From the NCBI GenBank assembly GCA_030531245.1, contig JAUNOA010000014.1, positions 1-39,197 of the forward strand: DNA of 39,197 bases, written 5' to 3'. Position 1 is the stretch's first letter, and the number at the start of each line of letters is the position of its first letter. The DNA comes from Lachnospiraceae bacterium. Lineage in GTDB: Bacteria; Bacillota; Clostridia; Lachnospirales; Lachnospiraceae. Of the stretch, positions 31,919 through 39,197 are shown piece by piece. Below the pieces are notes generated by a model, which was not told the origin of the DNA, did no database searches, and saw only the letters and a list, made by a program, of their open reading frames with translations. A program made the position numbers and the translations under genes.

Positions 31919-33040
31919 ATGGTTACATCAGTGGCAACTATATTGAAAGAAAAAGGAATTCCGGCAGCTGACAGTTGTTATCGTGACAGCTGTCAGGAAA
32001 TGCTTGATTTTGAGATAGTATCAGGGGACTTTTATGAAGTCATGCACAATGAGCAGGGTGACGCATATCTGCGGTACAAGAATACCGTGGACATTCTGGA
32101 TTTCAAGATGTTGGCACAGAAGCTTCCCCAGATGAATGCGACCGATTATACGATAAGGGACGAGATGCCCTATTTTGTCGAGGGGATCGAGGAGATAAAG
32201 CAGAAGATAGATCAGGGGGAAAAAGTTGCGGTCGAGGGAGGACCGTGTCTGTTCGGAACTGATGAGGTTAAGGTCGAGATCCTTCATCGTAACGGAGAGA
32301 AGACTTATTTTGACTATAATACGGGCAAGACATATCTGGAGCATGATCTTCAGGAGGACGGCATGGATTTCAGAGAGTATGTAAGCATTCATGCAGATGA
32401 GATCATCGGCCTGACCTTTGAAAACCGGAAAAATGCCCTGACTCCCCAGGAATGGGCTTTTATCAAATATCCTTTTGAGATTGCCGGTGCGCTTAATGCT
32501 CCGCTGGTGATACCGATTCCGGATCTTTCGTATGTCAAATATCTGGATGCAGTGCTGCAGAATGTTGACGAACAGGTAAGGTTAAAGGCTCTTGATGATT
32601 TCAGGGCGGTTTCACATGCGATTTGTGACAGGTATCTTGATCTTATTGATCAGATGTGCAGGCTTCATCCGGAGGTTCATTGTGAGGTGGTTCATGAGAG
32701 GGATACAGAGATATGCGAAAAGTATTATAAAGCCCGTGCTCCTTACATGGACAGAAACAAGGTAGTCCGCAATCTGACGGGAATTCCGGAAAAGCTGGAA
32801 TCCATCAAGGATTATGTATCAATGCCTGCGCTGCCGTTTTATTTATACGGGATCAGCAATATTATAGAAGTAGACAGTATGGATGAAACGGATTCATTCC
32901 GTAAGTGCAGGAAAGCTCATAAGGGAAAGATAAATCTATCCTGCATTTTATATCCTGAGTTACTGTCAAAGGATAAACAGCATACGATTTTTGATGCGCC
33001 ATGGGAACAGAAGGAGTACGGAGCATATGTCGTCAAATGA
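31919..33040 (+). CDS. Hypothetical 373-residue cytoplasmic protein
   Basis: I do not recognise the family. There is no signal peptide or membrane segment. The N-terminal half (about 1-165) contains many short beta-like stretches (VDILDFKMLAQKLP, KVEILHRNGEKTYFDYNTGKTY). The C-terminal half is more helical, with ALNAPLVIPIPDLSYVKYLDAVLQ and conserved-looking Asp/His/Arg clusters (HCEVVHERDTEICEKYY). GCGAGGAA precedes the ATG. The gene is first after a strong promoter and overlaps the next start by 14 bp, so it is tightly tied to the sensor-MFS fusion and the PP2C phosphatase. A soluble partner in that signalling route is an inference from position only. Confidence 0.7.
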   Translation: MVTSVATILKEKGIPAADSCYRDSCQEMLDFEIVSGDFYEVMHNEQGDAYLRYKNTVDILDFKMLAQKLPQMNATDYTIRDEMPYFVEGIEEIKQKIDQGEKVAVEGGPCLFGTDEVKVEILHRNGEKTYFDYNTGKTYLEHDLQEDGMDFREYVSIHADEIIGLTFENRKNALTPQEWAFIKYPFEIAGALNAPLVIPIPDLSYVKYLDAVLQNVDEQVRLKALDDFRAVSHAICDRYLDLIDQMCRLHPEVHCEVVHERDTEICEKYYKARAPYMDRNKVVRNLTGIPEKLESIKDYVSMPALPFYLYGISNIIEVDSMDETDSFRKCRKAHKGKINLSCILYPELLSKDKQHTIFDAPWEQKEYGAYVVK

Positions 33041-35969
33041 GGAATTAAAACCTAAGGTTTCGAAAAAAGACCGGTCCAGGAGCAGGACTCTGCTGATTAT
33101 TTCGGCGATTCTGCTGCTGATATTCTGCTGGAATTTCCAGATGACACCGAGTGAGGCTGTATCGATGAAGACGGTGATCGATCTGGGATACAATGCCAAG
33201 CAGGGACCCGACGGAATGTATTATGTGCTGGACAGCAGCCATGAGCGTCTGCTTTGTTTCGACGGGGCGGGCAAGATGCAGTTTTCTATCGAAAACCCAT
33301 CCGATGGTATAAGCGATCTGCTGTATATCGATGACTTTTATGTTACCGGTGACAGTATTTATCTGTCTGCATCGGAATGGGCCGGGATGGCACTGGGCAG
33401 AGAAGCTGTTGTAAAGTATGACCTGAAGGGCAATTTCCTTGAGATCATCACGGATTTTGATTATTCAGAGGTCAGAACCAACAAGCATAAGATATACGGA
33501 CTCAGTGAATATGACGGTTATATGCGTTTCGTAGAGGCGGATACGGATTCTCTGGTAATCGGCAGAAAAGAGATCGATTATCCCAATGCTTTCAATGCGG
33601 TCAGTGATGCTCTCTTTATCGGGACAGATGTGTATGTCCTTGATAAGGATGGTACTCTTTATAAGTTCGCAGATGGAAGCAAGGATGCGGAAGTTGTATA
33701 TTCGGTAGCCGGATCAGATGAAGAGCAGGAAGGGATCGTGCCATACAGGCTCGGAGCTGACAGAGACGGAAATATATATTATACAGATATTCATAACTGC
33801 ACTGTACGCAGGATCGATTCCGGAAATCACAGCAGTGAGGTCGTGGTGGATGCAACCGATTCTCTGACGGTGAATTTCTCTCAGAACTCAGAGATGATGC
33901 TGGTTGATTATGATGGACTGCATATAATAGGTGACGGTGGTACACGTGATTATCTGGAACTGGATAAAAATATCAGGACCATCGTGATTCAGATCATCTG
34001 GATAATAGGAATCCTCGTATGCTCAGTCACCGCACTGATGATTCTGGTTCGGGTAGGTATGGTTCTTTTTAAGAGGAAACATACGACAGCACAGATCGTA
34101 TCATACTTCGTAATCGGTACAGTGGCTTTTATGGCAGTGCTGGTTGGCGGCATGCTTATGACGCGGTTTTCAGACAGCTATAAAGACAAGATCGAGGAGC
34201 AGGTTGAATGTGCGGCATATATGATTGCCAATCAGATTGATGCCGATGAGATCGAGCAGGTCCGTACGGTGAGCGATTTCAGTTCGGATGCCTACAGACA
34301 TATCTGTGAGGTCATGGATCAGTCGTTCCCTATGGATATAGATTTCTATAATCAGGTTTACTGTAATATCCTGAAGAAGTCTGATGACGGAGGCCCCGGA
34401 TATTCCGTGGCATATCTCGATCAGTCTGTAGGTTCGTATTTCCCGCTTGACGACGTTGAATCTGCCGAGGTGGATGAAGTTTACGAAACCGGCAGGACAG
34501 TATGGAATCAGGATGTAGAGGATATTTCGGGAAGTTATCTGTCGGTCAAGGTGCCGATCAAGGATGATGACGGAGTGGTAAGAGGATGCGTGGCAGTCGG
34601 CGTTGAGACATATATCATCAATGATACGCTCAGTGCAATGCTGCTGGATATACTGCTTCCTATCATTATCATATTGCTTCTGATCTGGCTGATCTCGGTT
34701 GAGGCTCTGTCATTTGCTTCCAATATCGATATCTACAAGAAGAACCTCCAGCTCGGCGAGAGGGAGGTTATGCCGGGCCATATGGTAAGGATACTTGTAT
34801 TCCTGGTATTCAGTGCCTACAATATGTCGGCCACCTTCCTTCCGGTATATCTGCTTAAAGGAGCAGAGATATTCCCGGAGAATATGAGGGAGATGGCGGG
34901 TGCACTCCCGCTTACAGTCAATATCTTCCTTATCGGAGTTATGTCACTGTTCTGTGCAGGACTGGTCAGGAAGTTCGGAATCAAAAAGATACTGATCGTG
35001 TCGGCATGCTGTTCGATGGCAGGTAATCTGCTGATATTTATCGCTCCTGTTTTCCCGGTTATGTGTCTGGGTCTGATCCTGGATGGTATCGGTGTAGGTC
35101 TTATCACCAATACGGTTTATGTCATGCTGACTTATCTGAAGGATCCGGTCAACAGGAACTGGGGTCTGACGATCTATAACGGAGCGTGTCTGTCAGGTAT
35201 AAACTTCGGTATGATTCTCGGATCGTTCCTGGCAGTATATCTGGGTCAGAGATTTGTATTCCTCATAGTAGGTCTTGTATGGGTCGGTATGGTCTTCCTG
35301 ACCAGAGTCCTGGTTAAGCAGATAGAAGAGATGATTTCTGTTGAAGCAGATGACGGTACAGACAAATCAGAGATATCGATCTGGGCATTTATAAAACATA
35401 AAGTAGTACTTGGATTTATCATACTGATACAGAATCCGTATATTCTTTTCAGTGGATTCGTATTTTACTTTGTTCCGCTGTTCTGTGATGAACTGGGATA
35501 CAACGAGACGATATGTTCTCTGATGATCATGCTTTATTCGCAGATCGCGGTAATCGGTACGGAATCATTGACTGAAAGGGTTTCAAAGAAGTTCGGCAAT
35601 TCCGGTATGTATCTTGCAATAGGCATGAATATTGCGGCAATTATGACATATGCCGTATTAGGAAATATGATGGGCATGATTATCGCGCTTGTACTGATGG
35701 GTCTGAGTGCGGCATTCGGAAAGCCGGTTCAGCAGGACTACTATCTGCAGATGGAACCTGTGAAGCAATACGGCGAGGACAAGGCTATGGGTATATACAA
35801 TTTCTCCGAAAATATCGGAGAGTCGCTGGGACCGATAGTTATGGGAAGAATTATGGGATTTGCCAACAGGCTATACTCTGTAGCCGCTTTCTGCGGAATC
35901 ATCGCAGGTTGCAGCGGATTGCATGCACTGATATGCGGAAAGAAAAAAGAGATTGAGGAAAAAAGCTGA
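33027..35969 (+). CDS. Propeller-like domain, sensor domain and MFS transporter fusion
   Basis: The start at 33027 follows AAGGAG; the frame extends upstream inside the previous gene. In the 980-residue protein, helix 1 (about 20-38) leads to an external beta-propeller-like region (about 45-300) with repeats such as DLGYNAKQGPDGMYYVLDSS, KYDLKGNFLEI and GADRDGNIYYTDIHN. Two helices follow (about 312-345, 356-380), then a Cache-like sensor (about 385-525, ending GVVRGCVAVGVETYIINDTL), another helix, and from about 580 a complete-looking MFS domain with about 12 helices (LVRKFGIKKILIVSACCSMAG, LGLILDGIGVGLITNTVY). MFS proteins are usually about 400 residues. A transporter directed, or used as a sensor, by external ligands is inferred. 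Confidence 0.82.
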   Translation: MSSNEELKPKVSKKDRSRSRTLLIISAILLLIFCWNFQMTPSEAVSMKTVIDLGYNAKQGPDGMYYVLDSSHERLLCFDGAGKMQFSIENPSDGISDLLYIDDFYVTGDSIYLSASEWAGMALGREAVVKYDLKGNFLEIITDFDYSEVRTNKHKIYGLSEYDGYMRFVEADTDSLVIGRKEIDYPNAFNAVSDALFIGTDVYVLDKDGTLYKFADGSKDAEVVYSVAGSDEEQEGIVPYRLGADRDGNIYYTDIHNCTVRRIDSGNHSSEVVVDATDSLTVNFSQNSEMMLVDYDGLHIIGDGGTRDYLELDKNIRTIVIQIIWIIGILVCSVTALMILVRVGMVLFKRKHTTAQIVSYFVIGTVAFMAVLVGGMLMTRFSDSYKDKIEEQVECAAYMIANQIDADEIEQVRTVSDFSSDAYRHICEVMDQSFPMDIDFYNQVYCNILKKSDDGGPGYSVAYLDQSVGSYFPLDDVESAEVDEVYETGRTVWNQDVEDISGSYLSVKVPIKDDDGVVRGCVAVGVETYIINDTLSAMLLDILLPIIIILLLIWLISVEALSFASNIDIYKKNLQLGEREVMPGHMVRILVFLVFSAYNMSATFLPVYLLKGAEIFPENMREMAGALPLTVNIFLIGVMSLFCAGLVRKFGIKKILIVSACCSMAGNLLIFIAPVFPVMCLGLILDGIGVGLITNTVYVMLTYLKDPVNRNWGLTIYNGACLSGINFGMILGSFLAVYLGQRFVFLIVGLVWVGMVFLTRVLVKQIEEMISVEADDGTDKSEISIWAFIKHKVVLGFIILIQNPYILFSGFVFYFVPLFCDELGYNETICSLMIMLYSQIAVIGTESLTERVSKKFGNSGMYLAIGMNIAAIMTYAVLGNMMGMIIALVLMGLSAAFGKPVQQDYYLQMEPVKQYGEDKAMGIYNFSENIGESLGPIVMGRIMGFANRLYSVAAFCGIIAGCSGLHALICGKKKEIEEKS

Positions 35970-36023
35970 TTTCAGCTGTATTGATTTAACCGGATCTAAA
36001 TGATTCAAAGGGGAGAAGCAGAA

Positions 36024-37685
36024 ATGGAAAAGAAAACGCATTATCGCCCGCTGGGCAGGACAATTCTGATCGGAACAGCAATATTCAGTATTGTATTATG
36101 TCTGATTCAGGGAACCTATGGCGGCATCCAATACTATAACGGTATGATGTCACGTTATGAAACTTATATGGAATCGGCACTCAGGTATTCACTGGCTCAG
36201 ATTGACGGAGATGATCTTGAACAGTGTATCAGTACGGGTGAAAAATCAGAGAAATACAACGAGCTGCAGGCTACGCTCGATCAGATCAAGGAAACCCATC
36301 AGATAGACTATATCTACATTGTCAAGCCGCTTAATACGGAAGTTAATGATAACATGATGAATGTTATCGCCGGAACTACACAGTACGAGTATGAATATGA
36401 ATCAGAGTATCTGAGCGAGCTTGGTGAACTGACCGCAGATGCCTATACACCGGAAGTTGCCGGAAAGTATCTGGAAAGTTTCGGCAGACAGGGAGATGAA
36501 ATCACTTATTTTATGGATGAGACCGAGTACGGACACGATTACACGGGACTTATCAATGTCAGAAATTCAGCAGGCAGTCCGGTTGCTATACTGGCAGTTG
36601 ATATTTCCGTTGAGGAGATCTGGAAGGTACTGACTACATATGCATTATCCACACTGATAGGTATTATTATTCTGGTAGCACTGTTCCTGACATTTATGTA
36701 TCGCTGGCTTAAGAAACGTGTCGTAACACCGATATCTCAGATCCAGATTGCAACAGAAGAGTTTGTACAAAGCAGTCACGGAGAGGATGATCCGGACAAG
36801 ATTATCTACAATGATCCGAAGATCCAGTCGGGAGATGAGATTCAGTCCCTGTCGGAAGCTATCGTAACCATGACAGACGATCTGAAGGCTTATATGAAGA
36901 GCCTGATCAAGGAAACCAAGGAAAAAGAAAGAATAGGTGCAGAGCTCAATGTTGCCACACAGATCCAGGCATCTATGCTTCCGTGTATCTTCCCCCCATT
37001 CCCTGAAAGAGAGGAAATAGATATCTATGCAACGATGAATCCGGCAAAGGAAGTCGGAGGAGACTTTTATGACTTCTTCTGGGTGGATAAGACTCACATT
37101 GCAATCGTTATGGCAGATGTTTCGGGCAAGGGTGTTCCGGCCGCATTGTTTATGGTTATTGCCAAGACTCTGATCAAGGACCACACTCAGGTCGGAAAAG
37201 AACCCGGTCAGGTATTTACCGATGTAAATCAGCTGCTGTGCGAGTCCAACAGCGGAGAACTGTTTGTTACGGCATTTGAGGCGGTTCTCGATCTGGAAAC
37301 AGGTGAGATGGTATTTGTCAACGCAGGACATGAGACACCGTTCATCTGCAAGAAGAACGGAAAGTTTGAACCATATAAGATCCGTGCTGCTTTCGTTCTC
37401 GCAGGTATGGAAGGTATGAAATACCGTGCAGGCAGCATTCAGCTGGAGCCGGGTGATAAGATATTCCAGTATACCGATGGCGTTACAGAGGCAACAAATG
37501 CCCATAATGAACTGTACGGAATGGACAGACTTGGCAAGGCTCTGGCAGATAATTCGGAGAAGAAATCGATTGATATCGTACAGGCCGTTAAAAAGGATGT
37601 TGACGAATTTGTCGGTGATGCGCCTCAGTTTGATGACATCACTATGCTCTGTATGGAATTTGTCAGGTTTTATGAGCAGAAATAA
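36024..37685 (+). CDS. Membrane sensor-HAMP-PP2C (SpoIIE/RsbU-type) phosphatase
   Basis: The start at 36024 follows GGGGAG, which lies inside the longer frame beginning at 36000. The 553-residue protein has helix 1 (about 13-33), an external Cache-like sensor (about 36-200), helix 2 (about 205-228) and a HAMP linker (about 229-290). A coiled coil (KEKERIGAELNVATQIQASMLP) leads to a PP2C domain (about 335-550) with the metal motifs GGDFYDFFW, VMADVSGKG and QFDDITML. Such enzymes dephosphorylate anti-sigma-factor antagonists. No antagonist, kinase or sigma factor gene lies in the window, so the substrate is encoded elsewhere. Confidence 0.92.
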   Translation: MEKKTHYRPLGRTILIGTAIFSIVLCLIQGTYGGIQYYNGMMSRYETYMESALRYSLAQIDGDDLEQCISTGEKSEKYNELQATLDQIKETHQIDYIYIVKPLNTEVNDNMMNVIAGTTQYEYEYESEYLSELGELTADAYTPEVAGKYLESFGRQGDEITYFMDETEYGHDYTGLINVRNSAGSPVAILAVDISVEEIWKVLTTYALSTLIGIIILVALFLTFMYRWLKKRVVTPISQIQIATEEFVQSSHGEDDPDKIIYNDPKIQSGDEIQSLSEAIVTMTDDLKAYMKSLIKETKEKERIGAELNVATQIQASMLPCIFPPFPEREEIDIYATMNPAKEVGGDFYDFFWVDKTHIAIVMADVSGKGVPAALFMVIAKTLIKDHTQVGKEPGQVFTDVNQLLCESNSGELFVTAFEAVLDLETGEMVFVNAGHETPFICKKNGKFEPYKIRAAFVLAGMEGMKYRAGSIQLEPGDKIFQYTDGVTEATNAHNELYGMDRLGKALADNSEKKSIDIVQAVKKDVDEFVGDAPQFDDITMLCMEFVRFYEQK

Positions 37686-37719
37686 TGCCGGAATCTGAAA
37701 CATGACAGAAAGGTGAGAT

Positions 37720-38163
37720 ATGAAATCAGTAAGACAGGAACTGGGCTCCGGGTATTTCCATCAGGGCTACAACTGCTCTCAGTCGGTCGTTATGGCCTTT
37801 GAGGATCTGATCGGCTCTGACAGGGAGACACTGGCAAAACTGTCGGTCGGTCTGGGCGGAGGAGTCGGCCGGATGAGAGAGGTTTGCGGCTGTGTATCCG
37901 GTATGGCGATAGTGATCGGTATGCTCAGGGGAACTGATGATCCCATGTCCAGGAACACGGTATATCCGCTCGTGCAGAAAGCATGTGAAAGATTTAAAGA
38001 AGAGAACGGCTCCATCGTTTGCCATGACCTGCTTTCACAAGTGCCGCATACTGACGGAGGAACAGCGCAGCCCCGCACACAGGAGTATTACAGAAAGCGC
38101 CCGTGCGCCGAACTGGTCGGGATGGCCATAGGCATAACGGAGGAAATATTATGTATGAACTGA
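37720..38163 (+). CDS. C_GCAxxG_C_C family redox/metal protein
   Basis: The 147-residue protein carries the family pattern: NCSQSVV near the N-terminus, LGGGVGRMREVCGCVSGMAIVIG in the middle (the usual GCA is GCV here), then a Cys in GSIVCHDLL and another in KRPCAELV. The spaced Cys residues suggest a metal or iron-sulfur site. Members often sit near redox enzymes, and the biochemical role is not established. AAAGGTGAG precedes the start. Its stop overlaps the next start by 13 bp. Confidence 0.85.
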   Translation: MKSVRQELGSGYFHQGYNCSQSVVMAFEDLIGSDRETLAKLSVGLGGGVGRMREVCGCVSGMAIVIGMLRGTDDPMSRNTVYPLVQKACERFKEENGSIVCHDLLSQVPHTDGGTAQPRTQEYYRKRPCAELVGMAIGITEEILCMN

Positions 38164-39032
38164 TACAGATCTCGGAGCATGACTATTACATAGACTGTCC
38201 GGCCAAAATGGGCATAGTCAGGACCTCTGATACTGATGTGGTTATGATAGACAGCGGCAGTGACAAGGATGCAGGTAAGAAAGCACTTAAGTGTATAGAG
38301 GCAAACGGATGGAAGCTTGTCGCGGTTTATAATACTCATTCACATGCTGATCACATAGGCGGAAACAGACTTCTGCAGGACCGCACGGGATGCAAATGCT
38401 ATGCGTACGGGCTGGAATGGGATGTAACATGCAATCCCATACTGGAACCGGCACTTATATACGGAGGATATCCGCATAAGGATAACAGGAATAAATTCCT
38501 GATGGCGCAGGCGAGCAAAGCGGATCCGCTGACTGAGGAAGTACTGCCGGAAGGATGGAAGCTGTTTCACGTACCGGGACATTCCTATGATATGGTGGGT
38601 TTCATCACGGCGGACGGGAATGCATATATAGGTGATGCGATATCTTCGCAGGCAACCATCTCGAAGTACGGCATCATTTATACATGGAATATCGGACAGG
38701 CGCTGGAATCGCTGGAGTATCTGAAGACTGTGGAAGCAAAGCTTTTTGTTCCTGCACACGCACCTGTAACTGAGGATATCACAAAACCGGCTGATCTTAA
38801 TATTTCGGGAATATATAAGAATATAGATAAGATACTTGATCTGCTCAGAACTCCGGAATCCTTTGATGAACTGCTCAAGGGTATGTTCGACGGCACCGAA
38901 CTGGTTATGAATGCCACTCAGCACGTGCTGACCGGAAGTACTGTCAGAGCATATCTGTCATACCTGTATGATCAGGGCAGGATAAGCTATGAATTCCGTG
39001 ATAACATAATGTACTGGAAGAGAACGGTCTGA
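38151..39032 (+). CDS. MBL-fold metallohydrolase
   Basis: The start at 38151 has GGAGG upstream; the frame extends to 38103 inside the previous gene. The 293-residue protein has the metal-binding HSHADHIGG (about 64-72), later ligands in HVPGHSYDMVG, IGDAIS and VPAHAPV, and a helical C-terminal extension (about 215-293, with KGMFDGTELVMNATQHVLTGSTVRAYLSYL) seen in larger MBL proteins of anaerobes. It is probably the last gene of its transcription unit, since a terminator overlaps its stop codon. The substrate is unknown. It differs clearly from the smaller MBL protein at 17906. Confidence 0.87.
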   Translation: MYELIQISEHDYYIDCPAKMGIVRTSDTDVVMIDSGSDKDAGKKALKCIEANGWKLVAVYNTHSHADHIGGNRLLQDRTGCKCYAYGLEWDVTCNPILEPALIYGGYPHKDNRNKFLMAQASKADPLTEEVLPEGWKLFHVPGHSYDMVGFITADGNAYIGDAISSQATISKYGIIYTWNIGQALESLEYLKTVEAKLFVPAHAPVTEDITKPADLNISGIYKNIDKILDLLRTPESFDELLKGMFDGTELVMNATQHVLTGSTVRAYLSYLYDQGRISYEFRDNIMYWKRTV

Positions 39033-39055
39033 AATTCCGGCCGTTCCTTTTTTTT
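39022..39055 (+). terminator. Rho-independent terminator after the MBL gene
   Basis: GAACGGTC (39022-39029) pairs with GGCCGTTC (39039-39046) over 8 bp including one wobble, followed by eight T residues. The stop codon TGA is in the loop. Confidence 0.85.
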
Positions 39056-39110
39056 CGAAAAAAGACCGAAATAGTACACGAACCCACGAAATAATAATAT
39101 ATAGGGGGAC

Positions 39111-39138
39111 TTGACTGGCACAGGCTTACGTGTATAAT
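39111..39138 (+). promoter_or_regulatory. Strong promoter reading out of the window
   Basis: TTGACT (39111-39116), a 16-bp spacer and TATAAT (39133-39138) precede a leader with a run of seven G and two alternative small hairpins (39161-39180 and 39163-39195). No gene start is reached before the window ends. Confidence 0.65.
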
Positions 39139-39197
39139 AATCTGGGGGGGTGGCTCCTGAGCATTGAATTTTTGTAATGCACAAAAAATTGCAATCG

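Noticed and set aside
36645-37703. 352-codon minus-strand frame opposite the PP2C gene
   Set aside because: It lies fully antisense to a well-supported phosphatase, is Cys/Leu/His-rich without motifs, and has no ribosome binding site.
7212-39197. tRNA, rRNA or CRISPR arrays
   Set aside because: No cloverleaf-like segments with a GGTTCGA-type arm and no regularly spaced repeats with unique spacers were found on reading either strand.

Overview
The window looks like a chromosomal segment from a Gram-positive, probably gut-associated anaerobe of the class Clostridia; Lachnospiraceae is my best guess (inference, no database search). Supporting signs are strong AGGAGG-type ribosome binding sites, a SipW/TasA-type secretion operon, a GreA-LysS pair, an aldo/keto reductase with a ferredoxin-like tail, a C_GCAxxG_C_C protein, a SpoIIE-type PP2C phosphatase and lipobox lipoproteins. 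No tRNA, rRNA or CRISPR array was seen.

Region 1 (1-5.95 kb) is a genomic scrapyard. A gene open at the left edge runs into the middle of a Thr/Gly-rich, CxxC-bearing surface-protein gene. An IS3-family element has split that gene near its acidic tail, and removing the element restores the reading frame. A three-gene hipB-hipS-hipT toxin-antitoxin locus with three evenly spaced operators follows. Beyond it lie a decayed second copy of the surface-gene end and a second toxin-antitoxin pair whose PIN toxin has lost its centre.

Region 2 (5.97-14.1 kb) holds a two-gene chromate-type transporter on the minus strand, then a surface-sugar cluster on the plus strand: GtrA-like flippase, GHMP sugar kinase, RfbF, RfbG, RfbH and a phosphohexomutase. 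Together RfbF/G/H would make CDP-4-keto-3,6-dideoxyglucose from glucose-1-phosphate; the mutase would feed it.

Region 3 (14.1-25 kb) has a consensus promoter and structured leader ahead of greA, a lysyl-tRNA synthetase fused to an HD domain, a RAYT (REP-associated transposase) element bounded by inverted REP-like repeats, then a metallo-beta-lactamase-fold protein, an aldo/keto reductase, a polar amino-acid ABC transporter (binding protein fused to permease; ATPase interrupted at a perfect A_AAA_AAG site), a UshA-like nucleotidase lipoprotein and a PNPOx-like protein.

Region 4 (25-31.7 kb) has an alpha/beta hydrolase, a MORN-repeat lipoprotein and a DUF6431-like protein, then a minus-strand operon of three SipW-dependent/TasA-like proteins, a BspA-type leucine-rich surface protein and the dedicated signal peptidase SipW.

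Region 5 (31.7-39.2 kb) has a strong promoter driving an unrecognised 373-aa protein, a 980-aa fusion of a propeller-like domain, a sensor domain and an MFS transporter, and a sensor-HAMP-PP2C phosphatase. A C_GCAxxG_C_C protein and a second metallo-beta-lactamase-fold protein follow, closed by a terminator; another promoter points out of the window. The 31.9-37.7 kb trio is the best candidate for an undescribed signalling system.
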